Positions 32,607-42,300 of a DNA stretch of 64,000 bases are shown in pieces. The stretch's first letter is position 1. The number at the start of each line of letters is the position of its first letter. The stretch is from TMED27 sp041397865. GTDB taxonomy: Bacteria > Pseudomonadota > Alphaproteobacteria > Micavibrionales > Micavibrionaceae. A program made the translations under genes and the position numbers. The notes beneath the pieces are model-generated. The model was given only the letters and a program-made list of their open reading frames with translations, searched no databases and was not told the origin of the DNA. The stretch spans positions 620,001-684,000 of the forward strand of contig JAWKVT010000001.1 in the NCBI GenBank assembly GCA_041397865.1. Reading direction: 5' to 3'.

Positions 32607-35210
32607 TCACTCAAAAACATCCGCCCCTTGACAGCCCTCTTCACCGGCCCCTTCAACCTCACCCGAATTCCCACCCTTCCCCGAAGGCCGTACAATACGG
32701 TCCGCCGGCAAAATAACCGTCGCCGTTGTCCCAATTCCTTTTTGCGAAAACAACTCAAACTCCCCGCCATGCAGCTTCACCAGCGCATCCACCAGCGTCA
32801 GCCCCAGCCCCGTTCCCGAACCGCTGCGGCTCAACTCATTATCAACCTGCCCGAACGGCGAAAGCGCCTTTCTAATCTCATATTCATCCAGCCCAATCCC
32901 CGTATCCGTTACAGAGAAATGAAACCGCCCGTCACGCCCCACATGCCCGGAAATGGTAATCCGCCCCTGATCGGGCGTAAATTTCACCGCATTCGAAAGC
33001 AAATTCAAAACAACCTGTTTAAGCGCAAGCTCTTCCCCGACAATCTCCGGCACATCGTCCAGCGCACGCGTAATCACCACCTGCGCATTCTCAATCTTTG
33101 TCTCCAGCAACTGAACCGCTCCATCGACAAGCTCGCCGATATTCACCACCCCTTCGTTCAACTGCCGTTCCCCGGCCTCAATTTTCGAAATATCGAGAAT
33201 CTCATTAATCACACGCAAAAGCTTCTGCCCGCTCTCATGAATATCCCGCGCATACTCCCAGTAAGAGCGCTGCTCAATCTTTCCGTAAATCTCATCCTTA
33301 ATCATCTCCGAAAACCCGATAATCGAATTGAGCGGCGTCCGCAGTTCATGACTCATATTCGACAAAAACTCGGATTTAGCCCTGTTCGCCAAATCCGAAT
33401 GCACCTTGGCCTCATAAACCGCAAGCTCCGACTCCCGGCGCTGCGTAATATCCTCAACACTGCCCTCAAAAAACAAAAGCGCCCCGTTATCGTCCTTAAC
33501 CGCGCGCACACTCTCCTGCACCCATATAATCTTCCCGTCGCGCTTGCGAATCTGTGTATCGCGCGTCACCGCACCGCGCGTATGAACCAGCTCTTTGTAA
33601 AAAGCCTGCCTGCGCGCGGGATCAAGGTAAAGCTGCTCATTGGCGTTCTTAACCTCGCGCAAAAGCTGCTCAGGACTGTAATACCCCAAAATACGTGCAA
33701 ACGCCGGGTTTGCGCTTAAATAAAGCCCCTCCTGCGTAAGCTGGAAAATCCCCCCGGCCGCATTCTCAACAATACTGCGGTATTTTTTCTCCGCATGGCT
33801 CAGCGCCCGCTCAACCTTACGGCGCTCCTCAATATCGGTAAACGTCCCGATCACACTAACCCCGCCGCTGCCAACAGATTTCACGGCCTTCATAGACAGC
33901 TCAACGGCTTTGAACGTCCCGTCAGACGCACGAACCTGCGTAAAAATCCTTGCATTTTGGCCCTGCCCGCTAACAAGAGACGAAAAATCCGACAAAAGCC
34001 GCTCTTTATCCTCCGGATGCACAAGCTGCTCAAGAGTCTGCCCCACGCTTTGCTTAACATCAAACCCGGTAATACTCTTCCAGGCATGATTCAAAAACAC
34101 AATCCGGCCATCCTCATCCGCCTCAAAAATAATATCGCCAACAGCATCGACAACCGCCCGGCTCTTCTTTTCCGCATCACGGATCACCTTGTTCAGGCGC
34201 TCACGCTCCTCCGCCTCGGCCTGAAGCTCGTAATTCTTCCGCTCCAGAATATCGTTCAGCCTGACCAGCGCCTCTGACTGCTGCTGGTTCTTGCGAATAT
34301 ACAGCGTCCCGGCCCCCACCAGAAACAGCCCGAAAAAACCAAGAACATAAGGAAAACCGTTCAGAAAACCGGAATACCGGTCCTGAAGAAAAACGCTGCT
34401 CACCTCAAAATTCCGCCCGGCAAAAGAAAATTCATAAACAGGCCCGCCATCAAACGTATCAAGCCTTTCATGAGGGCTGCGATCAAATTCCAAAACCGAA
34501 ATTTTCGCCTCCACATCACGCACCCGCATAAATGAAAGCATCCGGTGATCGGCAATCCAACGCTCGCTGAAAAGCGCCCCACCATCCATAACCGCAACCA
34601 CAAAGCCCCGCCGCTTATCCTGCAACGACACCGCTCTGGCCAAAAGAAAAGGACGCGATACAATTTTCGGCTGCCCGCGATGCTCCAGCGTTTGAAACGT
34701 ATAAAAATCAGCCAGAACCTCAACACCGGCTTTATCCGCCGCCCCGGCCCCAAGCGCCGCCTTTAAAAACGCACTGTCGGGCCGGATAATATTCTCTCCG
34801 CCTGCTTCCTCACCAAGAAGAGTATAATATGTCCACTTACCGCTCGGCGCTTTATAAAACCATATAATCTGCGAAAAATGCGCGTAATCCGAACGCTTCT
34901 GCTCCATAACCTGGCGGATATCCTCACCCCGCGCCCCACCCGAAAGGGCAATAAGCTCGGAAACACCCGCCAATGGCCGCGCCAGAGCATTAAAATCCCG
35001 CACAACCTCTTCAACAAAGTCCTGTGAAATACGGCTTTTTTCATCCTCAACCACTCTGTAAACAAAAGATTGCAAGATAAAAAACGCGCTCAAAGTCAGG
35101 CACAACCCACAAAAAAGAAAAAGAAACTGCCTCAAAAGGCCGGACCGCCCTTCGAGTTTAAGAAAGTCCCGTACAAAATCGCTTTTACTTTCAGAGCCTT
35201 GCGCATTCAT
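32607..35210 (-). CDS. Membrane-bound PAS sensor histidine kinase
   Basis: 867 aa. Two membrane segments (about residues 25-48 and 287-305) bracket a ~240-residue periplasmic sensor region. Then come a coiled linker, two PAS domains (about residues 355-460 and 480-600; GDIIFEADEDGRIVFLNHAW and GGIFQLTQEGLYLSANPAF), and the kinase core. The phospho-acceptor is in NMSHELRTPLNSIIGF; the N box (LNLLSNAVKF), DTGIGL and GTGLGL boxes are intact. No receiver domain or response regulator is adjacent, so it is an orphan kinase. The signal is unknown. Confidence 0.9.
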   Translation of the reverse strand: MNAQGSESKSDFVRDFLKLEGRSGLLRQFLFLFCGLCLTLSAFFILQSFVYRVVEDEKSRISQDFVEEVVRDFNALARPLAGVSELIALSGGARGEDIRQVMEQKRSDYAHFSQIIWFYKAPSGKWTYYTLLGEEAGGENIIRPDSAFLKAALGAGAADKAGVEVLADFYTFQTLEHRGQPKIVSRPFLLARAVSLQDKRRGFVVAVMDGGALFSERWIADHRMLSFMRVRDVEAKISVLEFDRSPHERLDTFDGGPVYEFSFAGRNFEVSSVFLQDRYSGFLNGFPYVLGFFGLFLVGAGTLYIRKNQQQSEALVRLNDILERKNYELQAEAEERERLNKVIRDAEKKSRAVVDAVGDIIFEADEDGRIVFLNHAWKSITGFDVKQSVGQTLEQLVHPEDKERLLSDFSSLVSGQGQNARIFTQVRASDGTFKAVELSMKAVKSVGSGGVSVIGTFTDIEERRKVERALSHAEKKYRSIVENAAGGIFQLTQEGLYLSANPAFARILGYYSPEQLLREVKNANEQLYLDPARRQAFYKELVHTRGAVTRDTQIRKRDGKIIWVQESVRAVKDDNGALLFFEGSVEDITQRRESELAVYEAKVHSDLANRAKSEFLSNMSHELRTPLNSIIGFSEMIKDEIYGKIEQRSYWEYARDIHESGQKLLRVINEILDISKIEAGERQLNEGVVNIGELVDGAVQLLETKIENAQVVITRALDDVPEIVGEELALKQVVLNLLSNAVKFTPDQGRITISGHVGRDGRFHFSVTDTGIGLDEYEIRKALSPFGQVDNELSRSGSGTGLGLTLVDALVKLHGGEFELFSQKGIGTTATVILPADRIVRPSGKGGNSGEVEGAGEEGCQGADVFE

Positions 35211-35340
35211 AAAGAAAAATCCGTCGTGATAAAAAATTGCCCCCTACGCAATCCATACAAAGATGCACGAAAATCCTTAAAAAAACCCTAATATCGCTAC
35301 GCTCCGGACCGGTTAAAAAACAACCCACAACTCTTTGAAA

Positions 35341-35352
35341 ATGCAAACGCAT
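35341..35352. promoter_or_regulatory. Candidate PhaR operator upstream of phasin
   Basis: ATGCAAACGCAT is a dyad (ATGC-N4-GCAT) 100 bases before the phasin start. It shares the TGC...GCA core with the site at 19783 in the phaR promoter region. PhaR represses phasin genes in studied relatives. The spacer is one base longer than the reported CTGC-N3-GCAG. Confidence 0.3.
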
Positions 35353-35453
35353 TCATCCCGCTTGTTTTTTATTTGTATACAGCTCCGTTTTGTTGTAGAA
35401 AAACCGCTCCCCCTGCGTAGATCTTAACAAAACCCACAACCAAGGATAGCAAC

Positions 35454-35912
35454 ATGGCCGCCCAAAACCCTTTTAGCGACTTTTTTTCTCAAAACGATTT
35501 TTCAAAATTTTTTGAAAATTACCACTCCTCACCCTTTGACGTACAAGGCTTTATGGAGACACAGCGCAAAAACATTCAGGCCCTGACAGATGCCCAATCT
35601 CTGGCCATAGAAAACATGCAGGCCCTCGCCCAGCGCCAAAGCACCATCCTCTCTGAAATGGCTGAAGACAACGCCGTTATCGCCAAAGAGTTAATGACCG
35701 AAGGCACCCCGGAAGAAAAAATCGCAAAAAACGCCGATTTGCTCAACAAAGCATACGAACGCAGCGTAAAAAACATGAACGAACTGTCTGAAATGCTGAA
35801 ACAATCCAGTCAGGAAGCCAGCGAAATCATTAACAAGCGCGTAAAGGCCACATTGAACGAAATAAAATCCTCAATGGAAAAATCGCAAAAAACAGCCAAA
35901 AAGGCGGCCTAA
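35454..35912 (+). CDS. Phasin family protein
   Basis: 152 aa, helical and amphipathic, coating polyhydroxyalkanoate granules. The phasin pattern is FMETQRKNIQALTDAQSLAIENMQ-like, with QALAQRQ and a long C-terminal coiled helix ending KKAA. The N-terminus is rich in Phe (NPFSDFFSQNDFSKFFENY), probably the granule-binding part. It belongs with phaA, phaB and phaR 16 kb away. A clear terminator follows, so it is transcribed alone. Confidence 0.88.
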   Translation: MAAQNPFSDFFSQNDFSKFFENYHSSPFDVQGFMETQRKNIQALTDAQSLAIENMQALAQRQSTILSEMAEDNAVIAKELMTEGTPEEKIAKNADLLNKAYERSVKNMNELSEMLKQSSQEASEIINKRVKATLNEIKSSMEKSQKTAKKAA

Positions 35913-35932
35913 CCCTCCCCCCTGAACCTTTC

Positions 35933-35961
35933 AAAAGGCCGTTGCTTCAACGGCCTTTTTT
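35933..35961 (+). terminator. Intrinsic terminator after phasin
   Basis: AAAAGGCCGTTG pairs with CAACGGCCTTTTTT around a 3-base loop, with a T-run: a textbook rho-independent terminator 20 bases after the stop. Confidence 0.92.
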
Positions 35962-35989
35962 GTCTTAGGCACTCTGCGTAATTTGCTCC

Positions 35990-36018
35990 TTGACAAAAAA
36001 GGAAAATTTTCCTAAAGT
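35990..36018 (+). promoter_or_regulatory. Orphan promoter overlapping a perfect palindrome
   Basis: TTGACA (35990-35995), a 17-base spacer and TAAAGT (36013-36018) form a sigma-70-like promoter on the plus strand. The spacer holds the perfect 14-base palindrome AGGAAAATTTTCCT (36000-36013), placed as an operator would be. No plus-strand gene follows before the antisense envZ-like gene, so any product would be a small RNA or envZ antisense RNA. Confidence 0.4.
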
Positions 36019-36162
36019 TGAGTCTGTCAACGCACCGCACCTGCGCCTTGTTTGATTTGAAAAGGTAAGCCCCACCCCACCCCCTAAAATCAAAAAACAA
36101 ACCGAAGGATTTAACGTTTTCAAAACAGAAACAAAAGCTTACAGCCAAAAACTATGGGCCTT

Positions 36163-37494
36163 TTAAACCGGCATCCGCACCACAACCGCCAACCCGCCGT
36201 GCCCGCTGGCCTCCAACCAAATCTTCCCGCCATGCGCATGCACAATGTCCATAACGATCGGCAAACCAAGGCCTATACCGCCGGTTTGCGCATTACGCGA
36301 CGTATCAACACGGGTAAATGGTTTAAACACTTCTTCATACAGATCTTCCGGCACCCCCGGCCCGTTATCCTCAATCCGGATCTCAATCCTCTCGCCGTCC
36401 TTATACGCCCGCACCCAGATATGCTGTGCATATTTCCCCGCATTGGTCATCAAGTTGTTCATCGCCCGCTCGAAAGCCAAAGGCCGCGCGGTTAAAACCA
36501 CATCGCCATCCACGCACAGCGAAACCTCTGCGCCCTGACGCCGCAAAACCGCCGCAAGCTTTTCAAATACCGCCGCCACCTCAATGCGCTCAACACTCTC
36601 ATCGCCATCACCGCGCACAAAATCAAGATAACCGTGAATCATCCGCTCCATATCGGCAATATCTTCACGCATACCGTCCCTGTCTGCACTTTCCGGCAGC
36701 ATTTCAACCTGTAACTTCATCCGCGTCAGCGGCGTGCGCAAATCATGCGAAACCCCCGCCAGCATATCGGTGCGCTGCGAAACCTGCCGCTCAATCCGCC
36801 GACGCATATCAAGGAAAGCATGCCCGGCCTGCCGTACCTCCCGCGCCCCTTCCGGCTTAAAAAACGGCGTATCACGCCCCTTCCCGAAACGCTCCGCCGC
36901 CACAGCAAGCTTACGAATTGGACGAACCTGATTACGCATAAACACCACCGCAATAATCAAAAGCAAAAACGACGCCGCAATCATCCAGAGTAAAAACACA
37001 TAACCCGACGAAGAAAACAGCCGCCGCTGCGGCAACGTCACAACCAGCAAGCCGCCCTCAAGCTGAATAAACACATCAATCGTTTTTTCCGAAAAATCGG
37101 TATGAATAACAAACTCTTCCGTGATTTGATCCCCTAACTCACGCGAAAGCTTGTCAGCAACCACCGCCTCCCATATCTGCACAGACGACGATTTCTGCTC
37201 TCTGGGCAGCTTTTGCTGCGGTTCATACGTCACATATAAATCGAGATAATCTCCGGCATACCCCACAATTCGCCGCACCTTTTCATCATCCACCCCCTCT
37301 TTCAAAGCCGCCGTAATCACCGCAAGCTCCCCCGAAACAGCAAACGCCAGACGCGTCGTCACCTTGCTCCAGTGCCGGTCGAAAAACACAAAGCTGGTAA
37401 TAATCTGAATAAGAACAACCGGCGTTATCAGAATAAGCAAAGACCGCCCAAAAAGCGTCCGTGGCAGAAATTTTTTAATCGAAACCCCGGCCAT
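36163..37494 (-). CDS. EnvZ-like sensor histidine kinase
   Basis: 443 aa. Membrane segments at about residues 14-36 and 162-186 flank a ~125-residue periplasmic region, followed by HAMP (VRPIRKLAVAAERFGKG), the histidine in GVSHDLRTPLTRMKL, the N box NLMTNAGKYA, EDNGPGVP, FKPFTR and GLGLPIV. The order and the H-D-L-R-T-P sequence match the EnvZ group. It starts three bases after its response regulator stops, so the two are co-transcribed and coupled. The signal (osmolarity in E. coli) is inferred by family only. Confidence 0.9.
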   Translation of the reverse strand: MAGVSIKKFLPRTLFGRSLLILITPVVLIQIITSFVFFDRHWSKVTTRLAFAVSGELAVITAALKEGVDDEKVRRIVGYAGDYLDLYVTYEPQQKLPREQKSSSVQIWEAVVADKLSRELGDQITEEFVIHTDFSEKTIDVFIQLEGGLLVVTLPQRRLFSSSGYVFLLWMIAASFLLLIIAVVFMRNQVRPIRKLAVAAERFGKGRDTPFFKPEGAREVRQAGHAFLDMRRRIERQVSQRTDMLAGVSHDLRTPLTRMKLQVEMLPESADRDGMREDIADMERMIHGYLDFVRGDGDESVERIEVAAVFEKLAAVLRRQGAEVSLCVDGDVVLTARPLAFERAMNNLMTNAGKYAQHIWVRAYKDGERIEIRIEDNGPGVPEDLYEEVFKPFTRVDTSRNAQTGGIGLGLPIVMDIVHAHGGKIWLEASGHGGLAVVVRMPV

Positions 37495-37497
37495 ACC

Positions 37498-38280
37498 CTA
37501 CAAATCCTCTACCCGCAAAACATAACCCTTCCCGCGTACAGTCTGCAAATAGCGCGGGTTTTTCGTATCCTCTTCAATCTTCCGGCGCAGCCGCGTCACC
37601 TGCACGTCGATCGTACGCTCCCCCGCATCCACGCCGCACCGCCGCGCCAACTCCTCCCGCGACAACACTTCGCCCCCGCTACGCCCCAAAGCTTTAAGCA
37701 AAACCGCCTCCGCCGCCGTCAGTTTCACACTCTCACCCCCCTTTGAAAGCAACTCCAAAGCCGGATCAAACACCCACGGCCCAATCCCGAAAGGCTTTTG
37801 CGTATCAATTTTCTTCGCCGTACGCTTCAAAATCGCATTCAGGCGCATAACCAGCTCTTTCGGTTCAAACGGCTTTGGCAAATAATCATCCGCCCCCGCT
37901 TCAAAGCCGGAAATCCGGTCCTCCGTCTCCCCCAGCGCCGTCAGCAAAACAACCGGCGTTTGGTGCTTTTCACGAAATTCGCGGGTAAAGTCCAGGCCCG
38001 TCTGCCCCGGCATCATCACATCCACCACCAGAACATCAACCTCAAAACTTTCAAGCAAACCCGCCGCCTCTGACGCATCCCCCGCGCTAATCACGACAAA
38101 ACCCCGCTCCCCGAGATACCGGGTCAGCAAATCACAAATCCGCCGGTCATCATCCACCACCAGAACATGCGGACGGCTCTCAAGGCTTTCCCCTGCGTCT
38201 ATGTAATTTTCTTGCGTAATAGCGCTCACCTTCACGAAACTATTTACAACGGCCCCTCTCTTGCCTAGTTTATAGCTCAA
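37498..38280 (-). CDS. OmpR-type response regulator
   Basis: About 240-260 aa. The receiver shows VDDDRR, the phospho-acceptor aspartate in VLVVDVMMPGQTG, the Thr/Ser in LLTALGE and the lysine in YLPKPFEPKEL. The C-terminal winged helix has GGEVLSREELARRCG, RTIDVQVTRLRRKIE and TVRGKGYVL. Paired with the EnvZ-like kinase. The furthest start is TTG at 38280; GTG codons near residues 16-18 are alternatives and no strong ribosome binding site decides between them. The divergent ilvE gene starts 22 bases away. Confidence 0.9.
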   Translation of the reverse strand: MSYKLGKRGAVVNSFVKVSAITQENYIDAGESLESRPHVLVVDDDRRICDLLTRYLGERGFVVISAGDASEAAGLLESFEVDVLVVDVMMPGQTGLDFTREFREKHQTPVVLLTALGETEDRISGFEAGADDYLPKPFEPKELVMRLNAILKRTAKKIDTQKPFGIGPWVFDPALELLSKGGESVKLTAAEAVLLKALGRSGGEVLSREELARRCGVDAGERTIDVQVTRLRRKIEEDTKNPRYLQTVRGKGYVLRVEDL

Positions 38281-38302
38281 TTTTAAGAGGAGTACACCCG
38301 AA

Positions 38303-39202
38303 ATGCCTTTAGTGCCTTATGACGACCGCGACGGATTTATCTGGATGGACGGCAAAATGCTGCCCTGGCGCGAGGCCAAAATGCACTTCCTCACCCATGC
38401 CCTGCATTACGGCACACAGGTTTTCGAAGGTGAGCGCGCCTATAGCGGTCGCATCTTCAAAAGCCATGAGCATTCCGAGCGCCTGATCCACTCCGCCGAT
38501 ATCATCCACATGGAGATGCCCTACACCGCAGAAGAAATCGACGCGATTAAGGAAGAAGTTCTCAAAGCCAACGGTCTTGAAAACGCCTATATCCGCGCCG
38601 CTGCATGGCGCGGAGCCGAGCAGATGGGTATTGATGTCCAAGGCACGAAAACCCATATGGCCGTCGCCGCATGGGACTGGGGCAGCTATTTCGATCCTAA
38701 AGTCCGCGAACAAGGCATCAAACTAAAAACATCCCAGTGGCGCAAACCCGCACCAAACACAGCCCCGACTGCGGCAAAAACAGCCTCGCTCTATAACCTG
38801 AGTTGCATGGTCAAAGCCGAAGTCAAAAAAGAAGGCTTCACAGACGCCCTGATGCTCGATCACGAAGGCTACGTCGCCGAATCCACCGGTGCCAACATCT
38901 TCCTGATTAAAGACGGCACAATCCACACACCAATCCCGGACCGCTTCCTCAACGGAATCACCCGCCAAACAGTCATAGAACTGGCGCACCAACGCGGCAT
39001 CACGGTCGAGGAACGCCGTATAAAGCCCGAAGAACTCCCCTCTTTCGACGAGGTCTTCCTCACCGGAACCGCCGCCGAAATCACCGCCGTCGGCTCAATC
39101 GACGATATACAATACGGTGTCGGGCCGATAACCCGGCAATTGCACGAAGCCTACGAAGACCTCGTCAATGGCCGCACCCGGCCCGAACAAAAATCCGCTT
39201 AG
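38303..39202 (+). CDS. ilvE: Branched-chain amino acid aminotransferase
   Basis: PLP-dependent transamination at the last step of valine, leucine and isoleucine synthesis. 299 aa. The N-terminal YDDRDGFIWMDGKMLPW block, the PLP lysine region KTASLYNLSCMVKAE, and the fold-type IV motif EGYVAESTGANIFLI with GITRQTVIELA are all present. AAGAGGAG precedes the ATG. It diverges from the ompR-like gene with a very short shared promoter region. Confidence 0.95.
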   Translation: MPLVPYDDRDGFIWMDGKMLPWREAKMHFLTHALHYGTQVFEGERAYSGRIFKSHEHSERLIHSADIIHMEMPYTAEEIDAIKEEVLKANGLENAYIRAAAWRGAEQMGIDVQGTKTHMAVAAWDWGSYFDPKVREQGIKLKTSQWRKPAPNTAPTAAKTASLYNLSCMVKAEVKKEGFTDALMLDHEGYVAESTGANIFLIKDGTIHTPIPDRFLNGITRQTVIELAHQRGITVEERRIKPEELPSFDEVFLTGTAAEITAVGSIDDIQYGVGPITRQLHEAYEDLVNGRTRPEQKSA

Positions 39203-39239
39203 GATAAACCACACCCCTGACTATATGACAAAGAATTAG

Positions 39240-39266
39240 CGAGCCTTTAAGGGTTCGTTAATCTTT
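39240..39266 (+). terminator. Probable terminator after ilvE
   Basis: CGAGCCTTTAAGGGTTCG forms a stem of about 8 bp including wobble pairs, followed by TTAATCTTTT. Moderate strength. Confidence 0.5.
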
Positions 39267-39345
39267 TCCCTATATTCTGTCGGTAACGATAAAAATAAAC
39301 GCATAAAAAATAAAAATATTAAGCGGTGTTTTATAGAGGGTATAT

Positions 39346-42300
39346 ATGGCACTTCCAGAAGAACAATTGAGACGTTATGTCTCTGAGATAAACAGGATGC
39401 ATCCTGGCACTTTCTCAGACCCTGCGTCTGTAACCTTCGACCAGCTTAATGAATTTGCTGCGAACACCCCCCAAATCTTCGGAACGGTTACAGAAAATCT
39501 TTTCAAAGAAGATGTCAGAAAAGCCGCCACATGGATTAGCGCAAACAAAGAAAGCATTAACAACAACATTAATGCACAAGCAACGCTCTCTGAGGAAGAG
39601 AAAGAGTACCTCCAAATCCCCACAGCGTTACCGGCAAATGTTGAGTTTCACACGCCAAGTTTTATCAAAGCTCTCATCGCTACCACATATGCCTATGACG
39701 CGCCGCCCACAGAGCTTGAACCCATCGCGGATTTTGTTCCTCTTACAGCCGCCTACAACGATATTTACGCAGCACTCGGCGACAACGCACCTGTATCGCA
39801 AAACCCTTTAGAAGCACAGGAACAAGCCGCTATCTTCCAATTTAAAACATTCATACATAGCCTGAACATCGGCCCCAATAAAATATTCGGCGACCTCCCC
39901 GAGTTCGATCCGAGAACCGACCCGTTTAACCCCACGGAGCCAGGTTTCATCGCCAGTTTCAAAGCCATTACAGAGCAAGAGAATAACCAGTCCCAGAAGA
40001 TAAAAAAGGCTCTGGACGATATGAACGAACTTTACAAAACCACGCTACCGCCCGCAGCGCAGGCCGCCATAGCTACGGCGCTCGGCGGCGCTCCGGCAAA
40101 CGCCCAGCCCGCAGCACAACCCGCAGCACAACCCGAGGCACAACCCGAGGCACAACCCGAAGCCGCCCGCCCGACAATAGAAAGCGTTTTCCCGCAAACC
40201 ATGCGCGACGCGGTCCTCAGGCTCGAAATGTATTTCGCCGACCAAGGCGGCGCACGCCTCGGCCCACACCGCTACGACCAAAGAAGAAAACCCGACGAAC
40301 TGCTCGATTTCGACACCCGCAAGGAAATGCACGAAATCGTCCGTCAGGCTTTCGACAAATACGGAAAAGATTACAAAAACGGCAAGGAAGCCGTAGAAAT
40401 CACAGGGCCAAAAGGCAAAGCCTTTTTCACCTTCGACGGGCAAGGCAATATTTACGCCGTTCAGACGGACGAAAACGGCAATCCCAAACGTGAAAAAGGC
40501 AAGCTCGTTAGAAGCAGCAAGCCCGACGGCCACCTGACGCAAGGCTTCTTCCACCTCGACAGAACCGACGGCATGGGCCGCAGGCCGCATATCGCAACGC
40601 TCGCGCTCATCGAAGAATTCCTCTCCCCCGCGCCCAGAGAGAAAAAAGAAAACATGGACCCAGCCGGTCCTTTCATCAGCATAAACCCGGCAAATTTTAA
40701 AAAGGTTCAGGAAGAACTGAAAAAAATTCAAGACGAGCAGGACAAGCTCATCGAAGAGTTTTTCAAAACCAATGCCAGACTCGCCAGACTTGAAAAAGAA
40801 TTCCGCGAAGAGCTGAAAAAATCCGGCGCAAACAAAAGCGAATTTGACGGCGGCCTGAAAGAACGCATCCGCAAAGCCAGAAACGAAGACGATGACTTCG
40901 ACACCTTCTTCGCCTCCATATTGGCAAGCGAAGTCGGACGCCAGGATTTCATAAACCAAAACAGCCGCTTTTCAGGAGAGGCCTTCAGGCTCGACCTCAC
41001 ACTCGACGTTTTACAGGAAATGATGAGCCCCGCCTACGGCATGGAGCATCTGGCAAGACTGACAGGGGAGTTCCAGCCAGAAGACGACAAAATCCTAGCC
41101 AGCAGAGCGTATAAACACCTGCACGTCCTGCGCCACGGCGAATCCATGCCCGTAAGAATGCTGTATCAGGGCGGCACGGCCAAACAAAAAGCCGCCATCG
41201 AAAAGCATTTCACTGGCCAAGACGGAAAAGTTTATGAACAGGTCACAAAAGAAGAGGTTCAGGCCTTCGTCCTCAAACAGTTCAAACTCAACGCGATTAA
41301 AGAAATCAGTGGCCGCGACGGCTTTGATCTGTCCAACGAAGAACAGGACAAATTCATCGAGGCCAACAGCGAAACGCTGCGCAAAGTCTCAGACGCCATG
41401 GAAAAAGGCATCTTCACGCCATACGGCAGAACCACCGACGGCAGCCGCAAACACAGATCAGACCTATACGAGCGCGACGTTGAAATCGCCTTCAAGGCGC
41501 TTAACACCCCCTCAATCAACCATGATCGGGTTTTAAACCTCATCACCGCCTACCACAAAAACGGCAACATTCCCCACCCCGATTATGTGCGCAATGTTCT
41601 CACTGAAAAAGAAATCGCCGCCATCACGGGCCTCAACAACTTTAGCGACCTGACCTTTGAAGATCAGGATAAGATCCTGACCGCGCGGATGGCGCAGGAC
41701 CCGAAAACCCTCATAAACAGCCTCAGCCCCGGCTCCGATGCGTTTAAAGCTTATCAACGCCTGTATTACAACTATTTCAACCCCGAGCTTGCCAACTTTA
41801 TGTTCGAGCGCAACGGTGAAATCACGGACACCCCAAATGACAACACGTGGAACGGCGTTTTCGGCGGGCCGAGCAACGACGTGAAAATGCACCTGTTCAT
41901 GCGCTACAACTCCGCAAAACTGAAGGATATCTTCGACCCCAAAACCGCACAAATCTTTATGAGCGTGAGCAAGACAGCCCTGAACTACGACCTCACCTAC
42001 GACGAGGCCGTAAAAAAGCTGCGTGAAGCCGGCGCAGAAAACGGCACGGATTATGTTGCAATATTAAACCAGCGCATGGACGATCTCGACCGCCCCTCCA
42101 CCTACACCTATTTGAGGGAAATCCGCATCGACCACGCATACCGGATGCGCCTTGAAAATCTCGAGCGCAAAGCCCACCAGCAAGCCCTCGACAAACTCGC
42201 AGAAGACGAGGCCAAAGCAAAGGCCGAAGCGGAAAACAACGCAAAGACAGGCCCCGTAACAGGCCCCCAAACCGGTGAGCAACCCGGCCCGGGAGGCGAA

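Noticed and set aside
35909..36148. Minus-strand 79-codon frame
   Set aside because: Overlaps the phasin terminator and the orphan promoter; no ribosome site or recognisable motif.
40100..40165. Short repeats (AQPAAQPEAQ-coding) as a possible CRISPR or VNTR
   Set aside because: In-frame low-complexity coding repeats without unique spacers.
40045..40959. Minus-strand open frame opposite the giant gene
   Set aside because: Phe/Val/Gly-rich shadow of a Lys/Glu-rich coding strand; the plus-strand frame is uninterrupted for 1984 codons.
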